A stretch of 64,000 nt of DNA from Paludibacteraceae bacterium (GCA_017478225.1 JAFVDX010000010.1:1-64000), one strand, 5' to 3'. Counted from the stretch's first letter, positions 9,064-17,616 are shown. Translations and numbers: made by a program. Notes: a model not told the origin generated them from the sequence alone.

Positions 9064-10245
9064 TTATTTTATTATTATCTTACCTGATTTATCGCCTTGC
9101 CGGAAAATATAAATACCTTGTTGAAGATTTATAATAGCACTATTGAATGAGGTGAAGTTATTGATTTTTGTTCCAAGTAATGAATAAACAATCACAGGCA
9201 TATCATTTTCAAATATATTTTCTACTGCGTTTTCATCATTTTCGCCTTCTATTATATTAAGTGTTCCTCCTGTACGCTTCATACTCCCCTCATACTTGAC
9301 TCCTTGGCCTGTTGCGCCACTCATATATATGTTTATCGTTCCGCCAGTCTGCACAAAATTGCCTGTATCTTCAGAGTCAGTGGAAGTAGAATCTTTTATT
9401 GCTACTTGTATGCCATCATCTGCGAAACCTTTGATATTCAACTCTCCGCTTTCCATCAAGAAATACTGATTGCAGTTGAGTCCATCTTTAAGAGCAGAAA
9501 ACACATTGATGGTACAATTTTTCTGTTCGTAATACTCTTTTGCCCATATTGCATGTGCAGTATTTCCATATACATTGAGTTGTCCTTTACCTTTCATCTC
9601 CAAATGTCCTTTGCACACCAAGGTTCCTTTCCAACTTCCTCCAGCACCATCGGTGAGAGTATTGACAGAACCACTTTTTATGCTCATTTCAATACGTTTA
9701 CCATTCTGAATATTTATCGCTGGTCCGCTTGGGTTGGTGAGTGTAAGACCTCTGAGGTTTATAGTGGCTTTATAACTGCCTTCTAACGAAAATGACCCGT
9801 TGTCGCTTGAGCCGGACAAATTATAGATAATCTCTCCGCATGTTTGCTCACTAACAGTACTTGCTTGTACTAAAGTAATATTGCCGCCATTGGCAGACAC
9901 CGTTACATAGTTTTTTGCTTTTGCAGAAATAGATACAGAGGCTGTATTGCCGCTCCATTCTATAGTTACCTGAGCGGTATCTGCTGTAGTTTCTTCTATC
10001 ACTTGTATTTGCTCGCCAGACTCGGTGGAAAAATACATTGAACTCAAATCAGTTAGCGGCAGTGTTAAGTCTGCATCAACACCATTTTTAGCAATCAGTT
10101 GACCGGCGCTAATATTCATTTCAAGATTATCCGATGCGATAGTAGTCACCTGACCATTTGTTGACTTAAAACTAAAATAATCATATTCAGCACGCATAAA
10201 AACAGACACACTAACCAAAAATAATAAAAGTAATTGTCTCTTCAT
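9064..10245 (-). CDS. Secreted beta-helix carbohydrate-binding protein with T9SS-type C-terminal sorting signal
   Basis: A 393-residue protein with a signal peptide and an N-terminal module ending LTDLSSMYFSTE. Its beta-helix (Cthe_2159 family) is shorter than in its two neighbours and lacks their second half. The last 45 residues (IVYSLLGTKINNF, then LQQGIYIFRQG and GKIIIK) look like a type A T9SS sorting domain, so it is probably exported through SprA and anchored on the surface. First gene of the three-gene run; a control region of 199 bases separates it from the divergent AraC gene. Confidence 0.8.
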   Translation of the reverse strand: MKRQLLLLFLVSVSVFMRAEYDYFSFKSTNGQVTTIASDNLEMNISAGQLIAKNGVDADLTLPLTDLSSMYFSTESGEQIQVIEETTADTAQVTIEWSGNTASVSISAKAKNYVTVSANGGNITLVQASTVSEQTCGEIIYNLSGSSDNGSFSLEGSYKATINLRGLTLTNPSGPAINIQNGKRIEMSIKSGSVNTLTDGAGGSWKGTLVCKGHLEMKGKGQLNVYGNTAHAIWAKEYYEQKNCTINVFSALKDGLNCNQYFLMESGELNIKGFADDGIQVAIKDSTSTDSEDTGNFVQTGGTINIYMSGATGQGVKYEGSMKRTGGTLNIIEGENDENAVENIFENDMPVIVYSLLGTKINNFTSFNSAIINLQQGIYIFRQGDKSGKIIIK

Positions 10246-10295
10246 ATTTTCTTATTTTAATAGAGATTTATAATCGTCAAAATTCGCCTTTTCCC

Positions 10296-10338
10296 CAAAG
10301 GTAATAATTTTGTCCGCAAAATTATGGTAAATAATTTT
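10296..10338. promoter_or_regulatory. Operator-like repeats upstream of the beta-helix operon
   Basis: Three alternating half-sites: ATAATTTT at 10304-10311, its inverse AAAATTAT at 10318-10325 and ATAATTTT again at 10331-10338. The first two form a perfect 9-bp dyad (ATAATTTTG-TCCG-CAAAATTAT). The pair GGTAATAATTTT and GGTAAATAATTTT also makes a direct repeat. A minus-strand -7 box TACCTTTG (10303-10296) lies beside them, with no clear -33 box, which suggests activator dependence. The adjacent AraC protein is the obvious candidate to bind; that is inference. Confidence 0.5.
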
Positions 10339-10389
10339 AATGAATGTTACCTTTTTTTAATAAAATTTTATCAAAAGGTTAGAAAATTA

Positions 10390-10419
10390 TTGCCAATTAA
10401 AAAAATATAACTATTTTTG
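10390..10419 (+). promoter_or_regulatory. Sigma-ABfr promoter for the AraC-family gene
   Basis: TTG (10390-10392), a 19-base spacer and TATTTTTG (10412-10419). Transcription would start near 10425, 20 bases before the ATG. Confidence 0.6.
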
Positions 10420-10444
10420 CACAAAATTTATTAAAAATCATTTT

Positions 10445-11323
10445 ATGGAATCCATCAAAAAAACGGAAGAACATGTAGTTAAGAATCTTGATGATATTCT
10501 CAAGGAAAAAGATCTGATAGTTTTAAAAGACATTCATAACTTACCTACAACAAAAGATTCTTATATTTCCCCGAATTTAGTCATTGCGATAAACTTGTCA
10601 GGAACGGCAAATGTGGAATATGATATGCAAAAAGTCGTATTCAAAAAGAACGATGTTGCAGTAATGCTTCCTAATCATATTTTGTCAAATGGTACGACGA
10701 CTGATGATTATAATGTAGTGTTGATAGTTGCTTCAGGAGAGTTCGCAAATGAACTTTCTCAAAGGGCAAGTATGCATGATCACTTGAAGTATCATAGCAA
10801 TCCTGCATGCCATTTATCAGATATACAAATAAGGAAATTGATGGATGTGGTGAATGTAATGAAGACTATAAGCGACTACAATCACCCAAATAGAATGGAA
10901 GATTTGTGCAATGTAATTGATATTTTCTTCGTAATGTTGTCAGAATTTAGGAAGGATATTGACTCAAAGCATGAGGTGCTTAATAATGGAGAACAGATAT
11001 TTTCTCGTTTTTACAATCTTTTGACTAAGCACTATTTAGAGTCAAGAGAAGTGATATTTTATGCTGACAAATTATTTCTCACTCCAAAATATTTCTCGAC
11101 CGTTATTCGCCAATACACAGGTAAGACGGCAGCGAATTGGATAGCCAATTATGTGATTTTGCAGGCTAAATCAATGATTCGCAATCATCTTGAAATGACG
11201 ATGCAAGGCATAAGCATTGCGCTTGGTTTTAATGATCAAGCGTCTTTTACACGGTATTTCAAGCGTGAGACTGGCTACACGCCATCAGAGTATCGTCGTT
11301 TAGAGATTCAGCGAAGAGGGTAA
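10445..11323 (+). CDS. AraC-family transcriptional regulator
   Basis: A 292-residue cytoplasmic DNA-binding protein. The N-terminal 150 residues form a cupin-like sensing domain (LVIAINLSGTANVEYD, then VVFKKNDVAVMLPNH). The C-terminal 100 residues hold the double helix-turn-helix: FYADKLFLTPKYFSTVIRQYTGKTAANWI and ISIALGFNDQASFTRYFKRETGYTPSEYR, with the typical conserved FxRYFKRxxGxTPxxYR ending. It faces the three-gene beta-helix operon, so it may control uptake or display of the same polysaccharide ligand. Its 3' end overlaps the convergent pdxB by 16 bases. Confidence 0.9.
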   Translation: MESIKKTEEHVVKNLDDILKEKDLIVLKDIHNLPTTKDSYISPNLVIAINLSGTANVEYDMQKVVFKKNDVAVMLPNHILSNGTTTDDYNVVLIVASGEFANELSQRASMHDHLKYHSNPACHLSDIQIRKLMDVVNVMKTISDYNHPNRMEDLCNVIDIFFVMLSEFRKDIDSKHEVLNNGEQIFSRFYNLLTKHYLESREVIFYADKLFLTPKYFSTVIRQYTGKTAANWIANYVILQAKSMIRNHLEMTMQGISIALGFNDQASFTRYFKRETGYTPSEYRRLEIQRRG

Positions 11324-12288
11324 TTTGTCCTCAATGACTCGAACTTTTCAGGATTTTGCCTGAATTGTTCATCCACTTGTCGTATCCAATTTTTGTCAGG
11401 TGCAGATAGAGGAGGAAGCAACGATTCATCTACCTCAAGCACGGGCAGAGAGAAAAACTTACACAACGCCTCCAAACACATATTGGTGGCGTTGATTTTA
11501 CCACGGCGGCTATATCCGGCAATATGATATGTAGCAAGAAAGGCGGCATTAAGCATATCATGATTGATATGAGGCTCACATGTCCATGTATCTATAATAA
11601 ATGTTTTCTGACTATTTATTTTCAGCAGAGCAGCACTCTCGTCTATTATTCCTCCACGCGCGGCGTTGATTAATACTGCTTGTGGTTTGCAGGCATTAAG
11701 GAACTGCGAGTCACACAAATGGAAAGTTTGATATTCACCTGCTAAATTAAGTGGAGTATGAAAAGTGATAATATCAGCCTTTTGTGCTATTTCTTTCATA
11801 CTGCACACCTCGCCTTCTTGTGAGAGTTGTTCAGAATCGGTCAGTTGTCTTGGAGGATCATTGAGTAGCACATGGTATCCTTTTTCTTTAGCCATCTGGG
11901 CAACTAATGTACCAACATGCCCTACGCCTATAATTCCGATAGTATTACCATGTATTTTATGTTGAGATTGAGCCTCCTCGATTGCTGCTTCTATGTATTG
12001 ACACACTGCTGCAGAATTGCAGCCTGCTGCATTATACCAACTTATATTATGTCTTTGACAATAATCAGTGTCAATATGGTCATAACCGATAGTAGCAGTA
12101 GCGATAAAACGCACTTTAGTATCTTGCAAGAGTTGACGGTTGCAACAAGTGCGGGTGCGAATCAACAAAGCATCTGCATCTATCACCTTGGACTTAACAA
12201 ACTGTTGCGGTTCCAGATACTCAACATCCATATATGGTTCCAAAATGCCCTGGATATAAGGAATATATTTGTCTATCAGAATTTTCAT
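11308..12288 (-). CDS. pdxB: 4-phosphoerythronate dehydrogenase (vitamin B6 synthesis)
   Basis: An NAD-dependent D-2-hydroxyacid dehydrogenase of 326 residues, assigned to the second step of the DXP-independent pyridoxal phosphate pathway. The Rossmann motif is GIIGVGHVGTLVAQ. The catalytic Arg lies in INAARGGIIDE and the catalytic His in YHIAGYSRRGK, the PdxB-type ending of that motif. The protein is clearly shorter than the enterobacterial enzyme (about 380), with a reduced C-terminal dimerisation domain. No other pdx gene is in the window. A general hydroxyacid dehydrogenase is the alternative, but IAGYS after the His favours PdxB. Confidence 0.85.
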   Translation of the reverse strand: MKILIDKYIPYIQGILEPYMDVEYLEPQQFVKSKVIDADALLIRTRTCCNRQLLQDTKVRFIATATIGYDHIDTDYCQRHNISWYNAAGCNSAAVCQYIEAAIEEAQSQHKIHGNTIGIIGVGHVGTLVAQMAKEKGYHVLLNDPPRQLTDSEQLSQEGEVCSMKEIAQKADIITFHTPLNLAGEYQTFHLCDSQFLNACKPQAVLINAARGGIIDESAALLKINSQKTFIIDTWTCEPHINHDMLNAAFLATYHIAGYSRRGKINATNMCLEALCKFFSLPVLEVDESLLPPLSAPDKNWIRQVDEQFRQNPEKFESLRTNYPLR

Positions 12289-12326
12289 TTGCCTATGAAA
12301 ATGTTATAACAATTCTATATACAAAT

Positions 12327-12363
12327 TAGAGTAGTCAGGCTCATGAAGCCTGCACTACTCTAA
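12327..12363 (-). terminator. Terminator hairpin of the tlpA-DUF6029-omp28 operon
   Basis: TTAGAGTAGT (12327-12336) pairs with ACTACTCTAA (12354-12363), and inside it CAGGCT (12337-12342) pairs with AGCCTG (12347-12352), with one bulged base. On the minus strand it follows the last gene of the operon (stop at 12382) and precedes pdxB. The flank after the stem is AT-rich (ATTTGTAT). Confidence 0.65.
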
Positions 12364-12381
12364 ATATATTTACTAATCAGA

Positions 12382-13800
12382 TTATTTACTCAAGCAACGC
12401 ATAAGTTTTGGTTGATTGAAAGTAGATGGTTTGATTTGCTGGATACGTTTGGAAACACTTGCCTGATTGTAGTTCTGTATAGCACCACTATATGAGCCTT
12501 TTATGTTGCTACCAATAAGTGTAGTTACATCGTAGGAGATACTATTATCTGTTATGGTGATACTACCATTACTCATCATCCATTGCATTCCCACGAGATA
12601 TCCTTGTTGTAGATAGTCAGAAATAGCGAGATAGAACGATGAGCCTTGGAGTTGGTAGTTAGCCTCGTCTCTAAATCCAGCCCATGCAGCCCCTTTGGTA
12701 GGTGTTTGCTTGAATTCGAAAGTTCCTATAGGTAGTGTGGTTCCATCGCCTTCTACCACGATGTATATTATTGCCACGGGTAAGAGTGTGTATCCCTGTG
12801 ATTGGAATGCGCTATTACTTGTCATTTGCAGCGCTACGACATTGGTGCCATCAGAGAAACGGCCTGCATAATAGAAACCTGCTCCATTGTAAGTCATGTC
12901 AGCGGCTTGTGTGGGCACAGCAGAATATTCGGGATAAGTGTCAGGAACAGCCACTTTTGTTATTCCCTTATGTTCTTGGTCTTGTCCGCCTTTAGTGCCA
13001 CTTACCACAGGAGCCTCTTCAGCATTAATCACCTCGCCTGTTGCGTCTTGAGTCAGGAAGGCGATAACGGAGCAGTTATCAGCAATCCAGGCCTTGTCAA
13101 GAACGATACTATAAGTAACGGAATAAGCGTTTTTCTTAAATCCGATTGGGTCGCCTGCAAAATCAGTCAAATAGGCTCTGACAACATTGGTATGAACGAA
13201 ATCTTCCCAACCTTCCCATGTGTTGTAGTAGTCGGCTTGTGCACCATGCAGACCACTCTCTTTCAAAGCGACGGTAAGCGAATAGAGTACATTCATATCC
13301 ACTGCTTGTCCGGATACTGTGATATTGAGTGTACGGGTTGCAGCATCGTATTCGTTGGATATTTCAACTGAAGCATCAGCGGTTTTCTTGACTTGTGAAG
13401 TATAATTTTGCAAGAAATAGGGATGTACCACTTTCCCTTTTTGTGCTGCACCGTTTTCGTCTTCATACTCCCATGTTTCGCGGTTGAGCATAATAGCAGG
13501 AGCACTATTGACGCCAAATTTACTTACGAGTTTTTTGGATTCGGCAATAGTGTAATCATCGTCGGCATAGCCTGCATGGTTACTTATCCAAACATAGCCT
13601 GTTTCGTTGCCTTTGATGGCCTCGGAAATCAGGTCCATGCCGTAGGGGCAAAAACCGCAGTCCTGACCGGTAAAATGTTCAATAAGTTGTTTACGCGGGA
13701 ATGACTCCGGAATTTTCGGGTCACTTTCTTCTTTGTTGCAACCTGTGATTGTTGCGACCATTGCTGCTACTGTGAGCAATACAAAAAATTGATTCTTCAT
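12382..13800 (-). CDS. Omp28-related outer-membrane lipoprotein with CxxC thioredoxin-like domain
   Basis: A 472-residue lipoprotein with lipobox ITGC (Cys21). The N-terminal domain has the thioredoxin-like start LIEHFTGQDCGFCPYG with Cys48 and Cys51, followed by a typical WISNHAGYADDDYT stretch. These are marks of the Omp28 family of Bacteroidetes surface proteins. The C-terminal half is beta-rich with no recognised motif. It is the last gene of a four-gene operon headed by a TlpA thioredoxin, 22 bases after its paralogue. A role in envelope thiol chemistry is likely from the CxxC and the context; the partner proteins are unknown. Confidence 0.82.
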   Translation of the reverse strand: MKNQFFVLLTVAAMVATITGCNKEESDPKIPESFPRKQLIEHFTGQDCGFCPYGMDLISEAIKGNETGYVWISNHAGYADDDYTIAESKKLVSKFGVNSAPAIMLNRETWEYEDENGAAQKGKVVHPYFLQNYTSQVKKTADASVEISNEYDAATRTLNITVSGQAVDMNVLYSLTVALKESGLHGAQADYYNTWEGWEDFVHTNVVRAYLTDFAGDPIGFKKNAYSVTYSIVLDKAWIADNCSVIAFLTQDATGEVINAEEAPVVSGTKGGQDQEHKGITKVAVPDTYPEYSAVPTQAADMTYNGAGFYYAGRFSDGTNVVALQMTSNSAFQSQGYTLLPVAIIYIVVEGDGTTLPIGTFEFKQTPTKGAAWAGFRDEANYQLQGSSFYLAISDYLQQGYLVGMQWMMSNGSITITDNSISYDVTTLIGSNIKGSYSGAIQNYNQASVSKRIQQIKPSTFNQPKLMRCLSK

Positions 13801-13822
13801 ACAAATTAGTTTATTAATAATG

Positions 13823-14986
13823 TTAATCTATATTATACTGATATATAACTGTCAGTTTTATAGGATTTATGCTTTTTGCATTTAGTATATAAGTTATTTT
13901 ATATTCGCCTGATTTTTGAGCCACAAAATGAGCATACCACTCAGCAATTCCATTTATAGCAAATGATAGTTCCTGCACTTTTTCACTATTGGTGTTGATA
14001 CATCTGCCGCTACAGCAGAATTGGTCTTGAGGTAATATATCTTCACGCTCAATGATAACAGAGAAGGTACCATTATATATCATCATGCCTTCTATTTGCA
14101 TTTCTTGTTTACCTGAAATAGGATTGAGTTGTACTTGGTCAATGACAATAGTTGTGTCATGAGTTATCATACCAATGTTATTAACAGAAAAGGTAAGCGG
14201 GATATCTGTAAGTGGGTTTAATCGGCTATGGCGAGTAGCCAACAGCCTATTATTCTCATCCAGGAGTACAGCAATAATACTACAGTTGTTTATATCATAT
14301 TCTTGAGGCACCACATATTGTTTTTCGGTGTTTGCAGGTGTCTCTCCCCAAATATCAGTTATTGTTTGTCGAAGGATATGATTATGTATGTAATTCATGT
14401 TTATGCTTCCGTCGGGCATAAGTTGTGCTCCGACGATGCTATCTTCTGTGAGCCAAAGTATCATCTTTGAGCCTGAGGGTAACTGTTCAGTTAAATCGGA
14501 AATGGTTATACTGACCTGTCTTGTTTGGCTATTGGTAAGAGTAGTCAGGGAAAAGTCAGCCTTAGGTGTTTGACTTAATTGCTTGATTATTTGTTCACCC
14601 CAAAGTGTATAATCAATGAAATAACTTTCGCCAAATGGTGTAAAATCAATCACGCCTGTTGGGAAAGGTGTTGATGCTGTACCTCCGAAATACTTATAGT
14701 ACTCGTCTGCTGCCAAAGATGTGTAATCATATTGGTCCATTGCTGTGGTGAAGGGATTGCTTTTGGGGTGCATTTGAACCACAGTAAGGTTATTATAGGC
14801 CGCAGATAATTGTTGTGCCTGAGTGGCAGCCAAAGGACAATTAACACAACCTACCCCACTAAACTCTACAAGCAGCACTGTATTTTCAGTAATGCTTTGA
14901 TCTATAGGTATAATCTGCTCTTCAGGTGAAATTACCTGACATGCAGCAAAAAAGATTAGAGATAATATGTATAGATATTTTTTCAA
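13823..14986 (-). CDS. Omp28-related lipoprotein with CxxC thioredoxin-like domain (paralogue)
   Basis: A 387-residue lipoprotein with lipobox FAAC (Cys16). The thioredoxin-like region reads LVEFSGVGCVNCPLA, with Cys47 and Cys50, followed by LTVVQMHPKSNPF. Further cysteines occur in FCCSGRC (about residues 320-326), absent from the paralogue. The domain plan otherwise matches the downstream gene, so the pair looks like an old duplication. It starts 2 bases after the DUF6029 stop codon, so the two are translationally linked. Confidence 0.8.
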   Translation of the reverse strand: MKKYLYILSLIFFAACQVISPEEQIIPIDQSITENTVLLVEFSGVGCVNCPLAATQAQQLSAAYNNLTVVQMHPKSNPFTTAMDQYDYTSLAADEYYKYFGGTASTPFPTGVIDFTPFGESYFIDYTLWGEQIIKQLSQTPKADFSLTTLTNSQTRQVSITISDLTEQLPSGSKMILWLTEDSIVGAQLMPDGSINMNYIHNHILRQTITDIWGETPANTEKQYVVPQEYDINNCSIIAVLLDENNRLLATRHSRLNPLTDIPLTFSVNNIGMITHDTTIVIDQVQLNPISGKQEMQIEGMMIYNGTFSVIIEREDILPQDQFCCSGRCINTNSEKVQELSFAINGIAEWYAHFVAQKSGEYKITYILNAKSINPIKLTVIYQYNID

Positions 14987-14988
14987 GA

Positions 14989-16587
14989 TCAGAACGAATA
15001 GGTATAGTTTAGGGTTGCGCCTTTTTGTGCGGGAACATATCTACAGACTCCTCCTTGACAGTTGTATCCTGCTCTTTGTCGAGCGAAGCCTGCTTGTAGT
15101 CGGTGTCCTTTCATTTGGAAAGCGACTCCTGCTTGCCAATAGTTCTCGCCATCTATATTGTACATATCAGCAGCCGAGAGCGTTAGGCACTTGAGGAAAG
15201 ACAACTCAAGCAACCCATAAATCCAATGGTCATTATGATGACTATACAGATATTGTGCTTCGGCTCGCATGGTTATATTGTCATTGATTTTATATTTGAC
15301 ATCAGCCACAAAGATATGCGAGCGGATAAGGTCCCCGTGCCCTTCAACAATAGTTTGGTTGTAGGTTTGATACATATACATGGCGTTTATCCACCAATTT
15401 TTGTGTAGTCGTTTGCTTAGGTTCAGGTGAATATCGGTATAGTATGGGTCATTGCTTACTTTGAACCATTGATTACCCAGTCCTCTGACATGCGTCAGAT
15501 TCAGATGAAGAGTAGTGCCGTATTTGCCTCCCATCAAAGTATTTTTTTTCCATGTGTATCTTGCTTCAGCCTGCCATGCCCACTCACCATTCATGTTGGT
15601 AGCATAGGGATAGAGCGAAGCCAAAGAATAAGTATGAGTAGTGGTGAAGGCTGGCAGATAACTTATCATGCCTGCCGTTCCACGCAACATTCTATCGGAG
15701 CGGAAAGACATGTTTTCGCTTCTTTTAATTTGCGTGAGCACGCTCATGCCTTTGATGCTATAACTTGCCGAAAGGAGCAATGCTTCTCCATGACGATAAC
15801 TAAACATATTGTCGGCAGAAGGGTCGCCTGCACGAAAGGCATATTCGACAAGCACGCTCCAATTCTTAATCTGCAACTTGCTTCTCACCTCACCCGCTGC
15901 TGTCCACTCGGGCAAATTATAAATCATAGGTGGGTTGTATGACGCATAAACAGTATCTTTTGGATCATATTTGCTCACATAAGATGCTCCGACCATGAGC
16001 CTTATGTTGTTGTCAGTCATTTTTTGGCTCCACTGGTCGATTTGCAACTCCATATTGCTCCCCACGACAGCACCTTTGGTATAATCCCACCCCCATGCTG
16101 AGTTATAGCAATTCCAATAAACTCTTTGTTTGCCTCCAATGGCTTCAATATGGATTCCTTTGTATGGCTCAACAACTATCTTACCTCCTCTGAGAGAATT
16201 ATCCACTCCCAACGCTCTGTCTTCGTAGAGACGCATGACGAGTCCGCTACCATACTGAGCATACACATCACCAATGGTGATATCCAACCATTTATATTTG
16301 CCTTCAACAAAGATATTTCCCACACCTGCTCCTGCGAATTGTGCATCATATCCTTGCAGGGGTTTAGGCATGGCTTCTATACGCACACCGGCGAAGATAT
16401 ACTTACTATCTAAACCGACACTGAGGTATGTGTTGTTCAAATAAGGGAAATCATAAACCGCACCTAAAGACTTGTCATCTACTCCAAACAAGCCACTATG
16501 CTCTATGTTGCCATGAACATTAACTTGGGCGCTAACTAAGCCCCAACAACACAGCAGAACATATATTATTAAAATTAACTTTCTCAA
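14989..16587 (-). CDS. DUF6029-type outer-membrane protein, probable beta-barrel
   Basis: A 532-residue protein with a signal peptide (cleavage after VSA, before Gln21). It has many alternating amphipathic strands rich in aromatic residues and ends in aromatic LNYTYSF, as outer-membrane barrels do. It resembles the Bacteroidetes family DUF6029. The start is TTG at 16587: TTGA overlaps the TGA stop of the tlpA-like gene by 4 bases, and the TTG start gives a complete signal peptide; no ATG nearby does. It lies between a thioredoxin and two CxxC lipoproteins, so it may be the membrane partner of that set. Its molecular function is unknown. Confidence 0.72.
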   Translation of the reverse strand: MRKLILIIYVLLCCWGLVSAQVNVHGNIEHSGLFGVDDKSLGAVYDFPYLNNTYLSVGLDSKYIFAGVRIEAMPKPLQGYDAQFAGAGVGNIFVEGKYKWLDITIGDVYAQYGSGLVMRLYEDRALGVDNSLRGGKIVVEPYKGIHIEAIGGKQRVYWNCYNSAWGWDYTKGAVVGSNMELQIDQWSQKMTDNNIRLMVGASYVSKYDPKDTVYASYNPPMIYNLPEWTAAGEVRSKLQIKNWSVLVEYAFRAGDPSADNMFSYRHGEALLLSASYSIKGMSVLTQIKRSENMSFRSDRMLRGTAGMISYLPAFTTTHTYSLASLYPYATNMNGEWAWQAEARYTWKKNTLMGGKYGTTLHLNLTHVRGLGNQWFKVSNDPYYTDIHLNLSKRLHKNWWINAMYMYQTYNQTIVEGHGDLIRSHIFVADVKYKINDNITMRAEAQYLYSHHNDHWIYGLLELSFLKCLTLSAADMYNIDGENYWQAGVAFQMKGHRLQAGFARQRAGYNCQGGVCRYVPAQKGATLNYTYSF

Positions 16588-17057
16588 TTTTTGAATTTCT
16601 CCACCAACTTGCTTTCTTCGCCGTCAACATAGCCGTTGTGTTGCTCAACAATAGTCCCGTTTTTGTCAACAACAAACACATGCGGTATATTTTGCACCTG
16701 CATTGCGCGTTTGAACTCGTTGTCAGCATCAAGCAGAACCATAAAATTCCACCCGTTCCCATCAACCAATGGTTTTACTTTCTCTTGGTCTTGGGCTCTG
16801 TCGATACTAACTGCCACAACTTGCACACCATACTCTTCTTGCCATTCTTCATACACATCGTTGATGGCGTTCAGTTCGCGCATACATGGTTTGCACCATG
16901 TAGCAAAAAAACTTATTATCATTGGTTTGCCACTCTGACTGAGTTGGCGCATATTCACTTGTTTGCCATCGATATCTTTGAGTGTGATATTAGGTAGTTG
17001 TGCTACGGAATAAGCATAGCATAAAACCGCTGAAAATAAAAATAATAGCCGTTTCAT
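16584..17057 (-). CDS. TlpA/ResA-family extracytoplasmic thioredoxin
   Basis: A 157-residue exported thiol-disulfide oxidoreductase. The signal peptide ends near SVA before Gln20. The active site is FATWCKPC (Cys55, Cys58), followed by MRELNAINDVYEEW, VVAVSIDR and the cis-Pro loop QNIPHVFVVDKNG. It probably reduces disulfides in envelope proteins. It is the first gene of a four-gene operon (thioredoxin, DUF6029, two Omp28-like lipoproteins) with a promoter at 17088-17119, which ties the redox protein to the lipoproteins with CxxC motifs. Confidence 0.9.
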   Translation of the reverse strand: MKRLLFLFSAVLCYAYSVAQLPNITLKDIDGKQVNMRQLSQSGKPMIISFFATWCKPCMRELNAINDVYEEWQEEYGVQVVAVSIDRAQDQEKVKPLVDGNGWNFMVLLDADNEFKRAMQVQNIPHVFVVDKNGTIVEQHNGYVDGEESKLVEKFKN

Positions 17058-17087
17058 AATGTCTTATAAATTATCCATATCAGGCTG

Positions 17088-17119
17088 CAAAATTACAATA
17101 AATACCTGAAATGAACAAA
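17088..17119 (-). promoter_or_regulatory. Sigma-ABfr promoter of the tlpA-DUF6029-omp28 operon
   Basis: On the minus strand, TTTG (17119-17116), a 20-base spacer and TAATTTTG (17095-17088). The leader is about 25 nt. Confidence 0.72.
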
Positions 17120-17145
17120 AAGTTTCAAAGTTCAACAAAAATTCG

Positions 17146-17153
17146 TACCTTTG
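17146..17153 (+). promoter_or_regulatory. -7 box for the HsdR_N-phoH-xseA gene run
   Basis: TACCTTTG is a perfect -7 element. No clean TTTG lies 19-21 bases upstream. Transcription would start near 17159, about 10 bases before the GTG start at 17170, which supports that start. Confidence 0.55.
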
Positions 17154-17169
17154 CCTGCTAAATGGAATA

Positions 17170-17616
17170 GTGCTTTTTGTGAGTTACGCCCCCAACATAC
17201 GAAGGACAGCAAATGGCGATGAGATATTCTGCCGGTGGCGCATGAAATTTGTGCGCTTAACCCCTGAGGAGTGGGTTCGTCAGACAATATTGCATGCTCT
17301 TGTGGAGCAATATGCTTACCCGCCGAGCAGGATTGCAGTAGAATATAGTATTGAAGTTGCAGACTTGAAGAAGCGGTGTGATGCAGTGATTTTTGATGGG
17401 CGCCTAAGACCTGTTTGTATTGTAGAGTTTAAGCGTGAAGAAGTGGCATTGACACAAAAAGTGCAGGACCAAGTAGCGGTATATAATAGGAAACTAAAAG
17501 TTAATTATTTTATAATAAGCAATGGCAGGCAAATGCTCGCAGCCAAACTGACGGAAACGGGATACGAGTATTTGCAGCAAGTGCCATCATACGAGTTATT
17601 ATGTCAGAAAAATTGA
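17170..17616 (+). CDS. Type I restriction enzyme R-subunit N-terminal domain protein (HSDR_N_2), stand-alone
   Basis: A 148-residue protein with the PD-(D/E)xK nuclease-like fold of the HsdR N-terminus: LTPEEWVRQTILHALVEQY, then KRCDAVIFDGRLRPVCIVEFKREE, in which Asp, Glu and Lys form the expected catalytic triad. Such short proteins are common in Bacteroidetes and are not part of a restriction system; no hsdM or hsdS is present. The start is GTG, fixed by the nearby -7 box. Its end overlaps phoH by 16 bases, suggesting coupling. The cellular role is unknown. Confidence 0.8.
   Translation: MLFVSYAPNIRRTANGDEIFCRWRMKFVRLTPEEWVRQTILHALVEQYAYPPSRIAVEYSIEVADLKKRCDAVIFDGRLRPVCIVEFKREEVALTQKVQDQVAVYNRKLKVNYFIISNGRQMLAAKLTETGYEYLQQVPSYELLCQKN

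Noticed and set aside
17170..17616. Remnant of a type I restriction system
   Set aside because: No hsdM, hsdS or helicase part of hsdR is present, and the short form is a known stand-alone family in Bacteroidetes.
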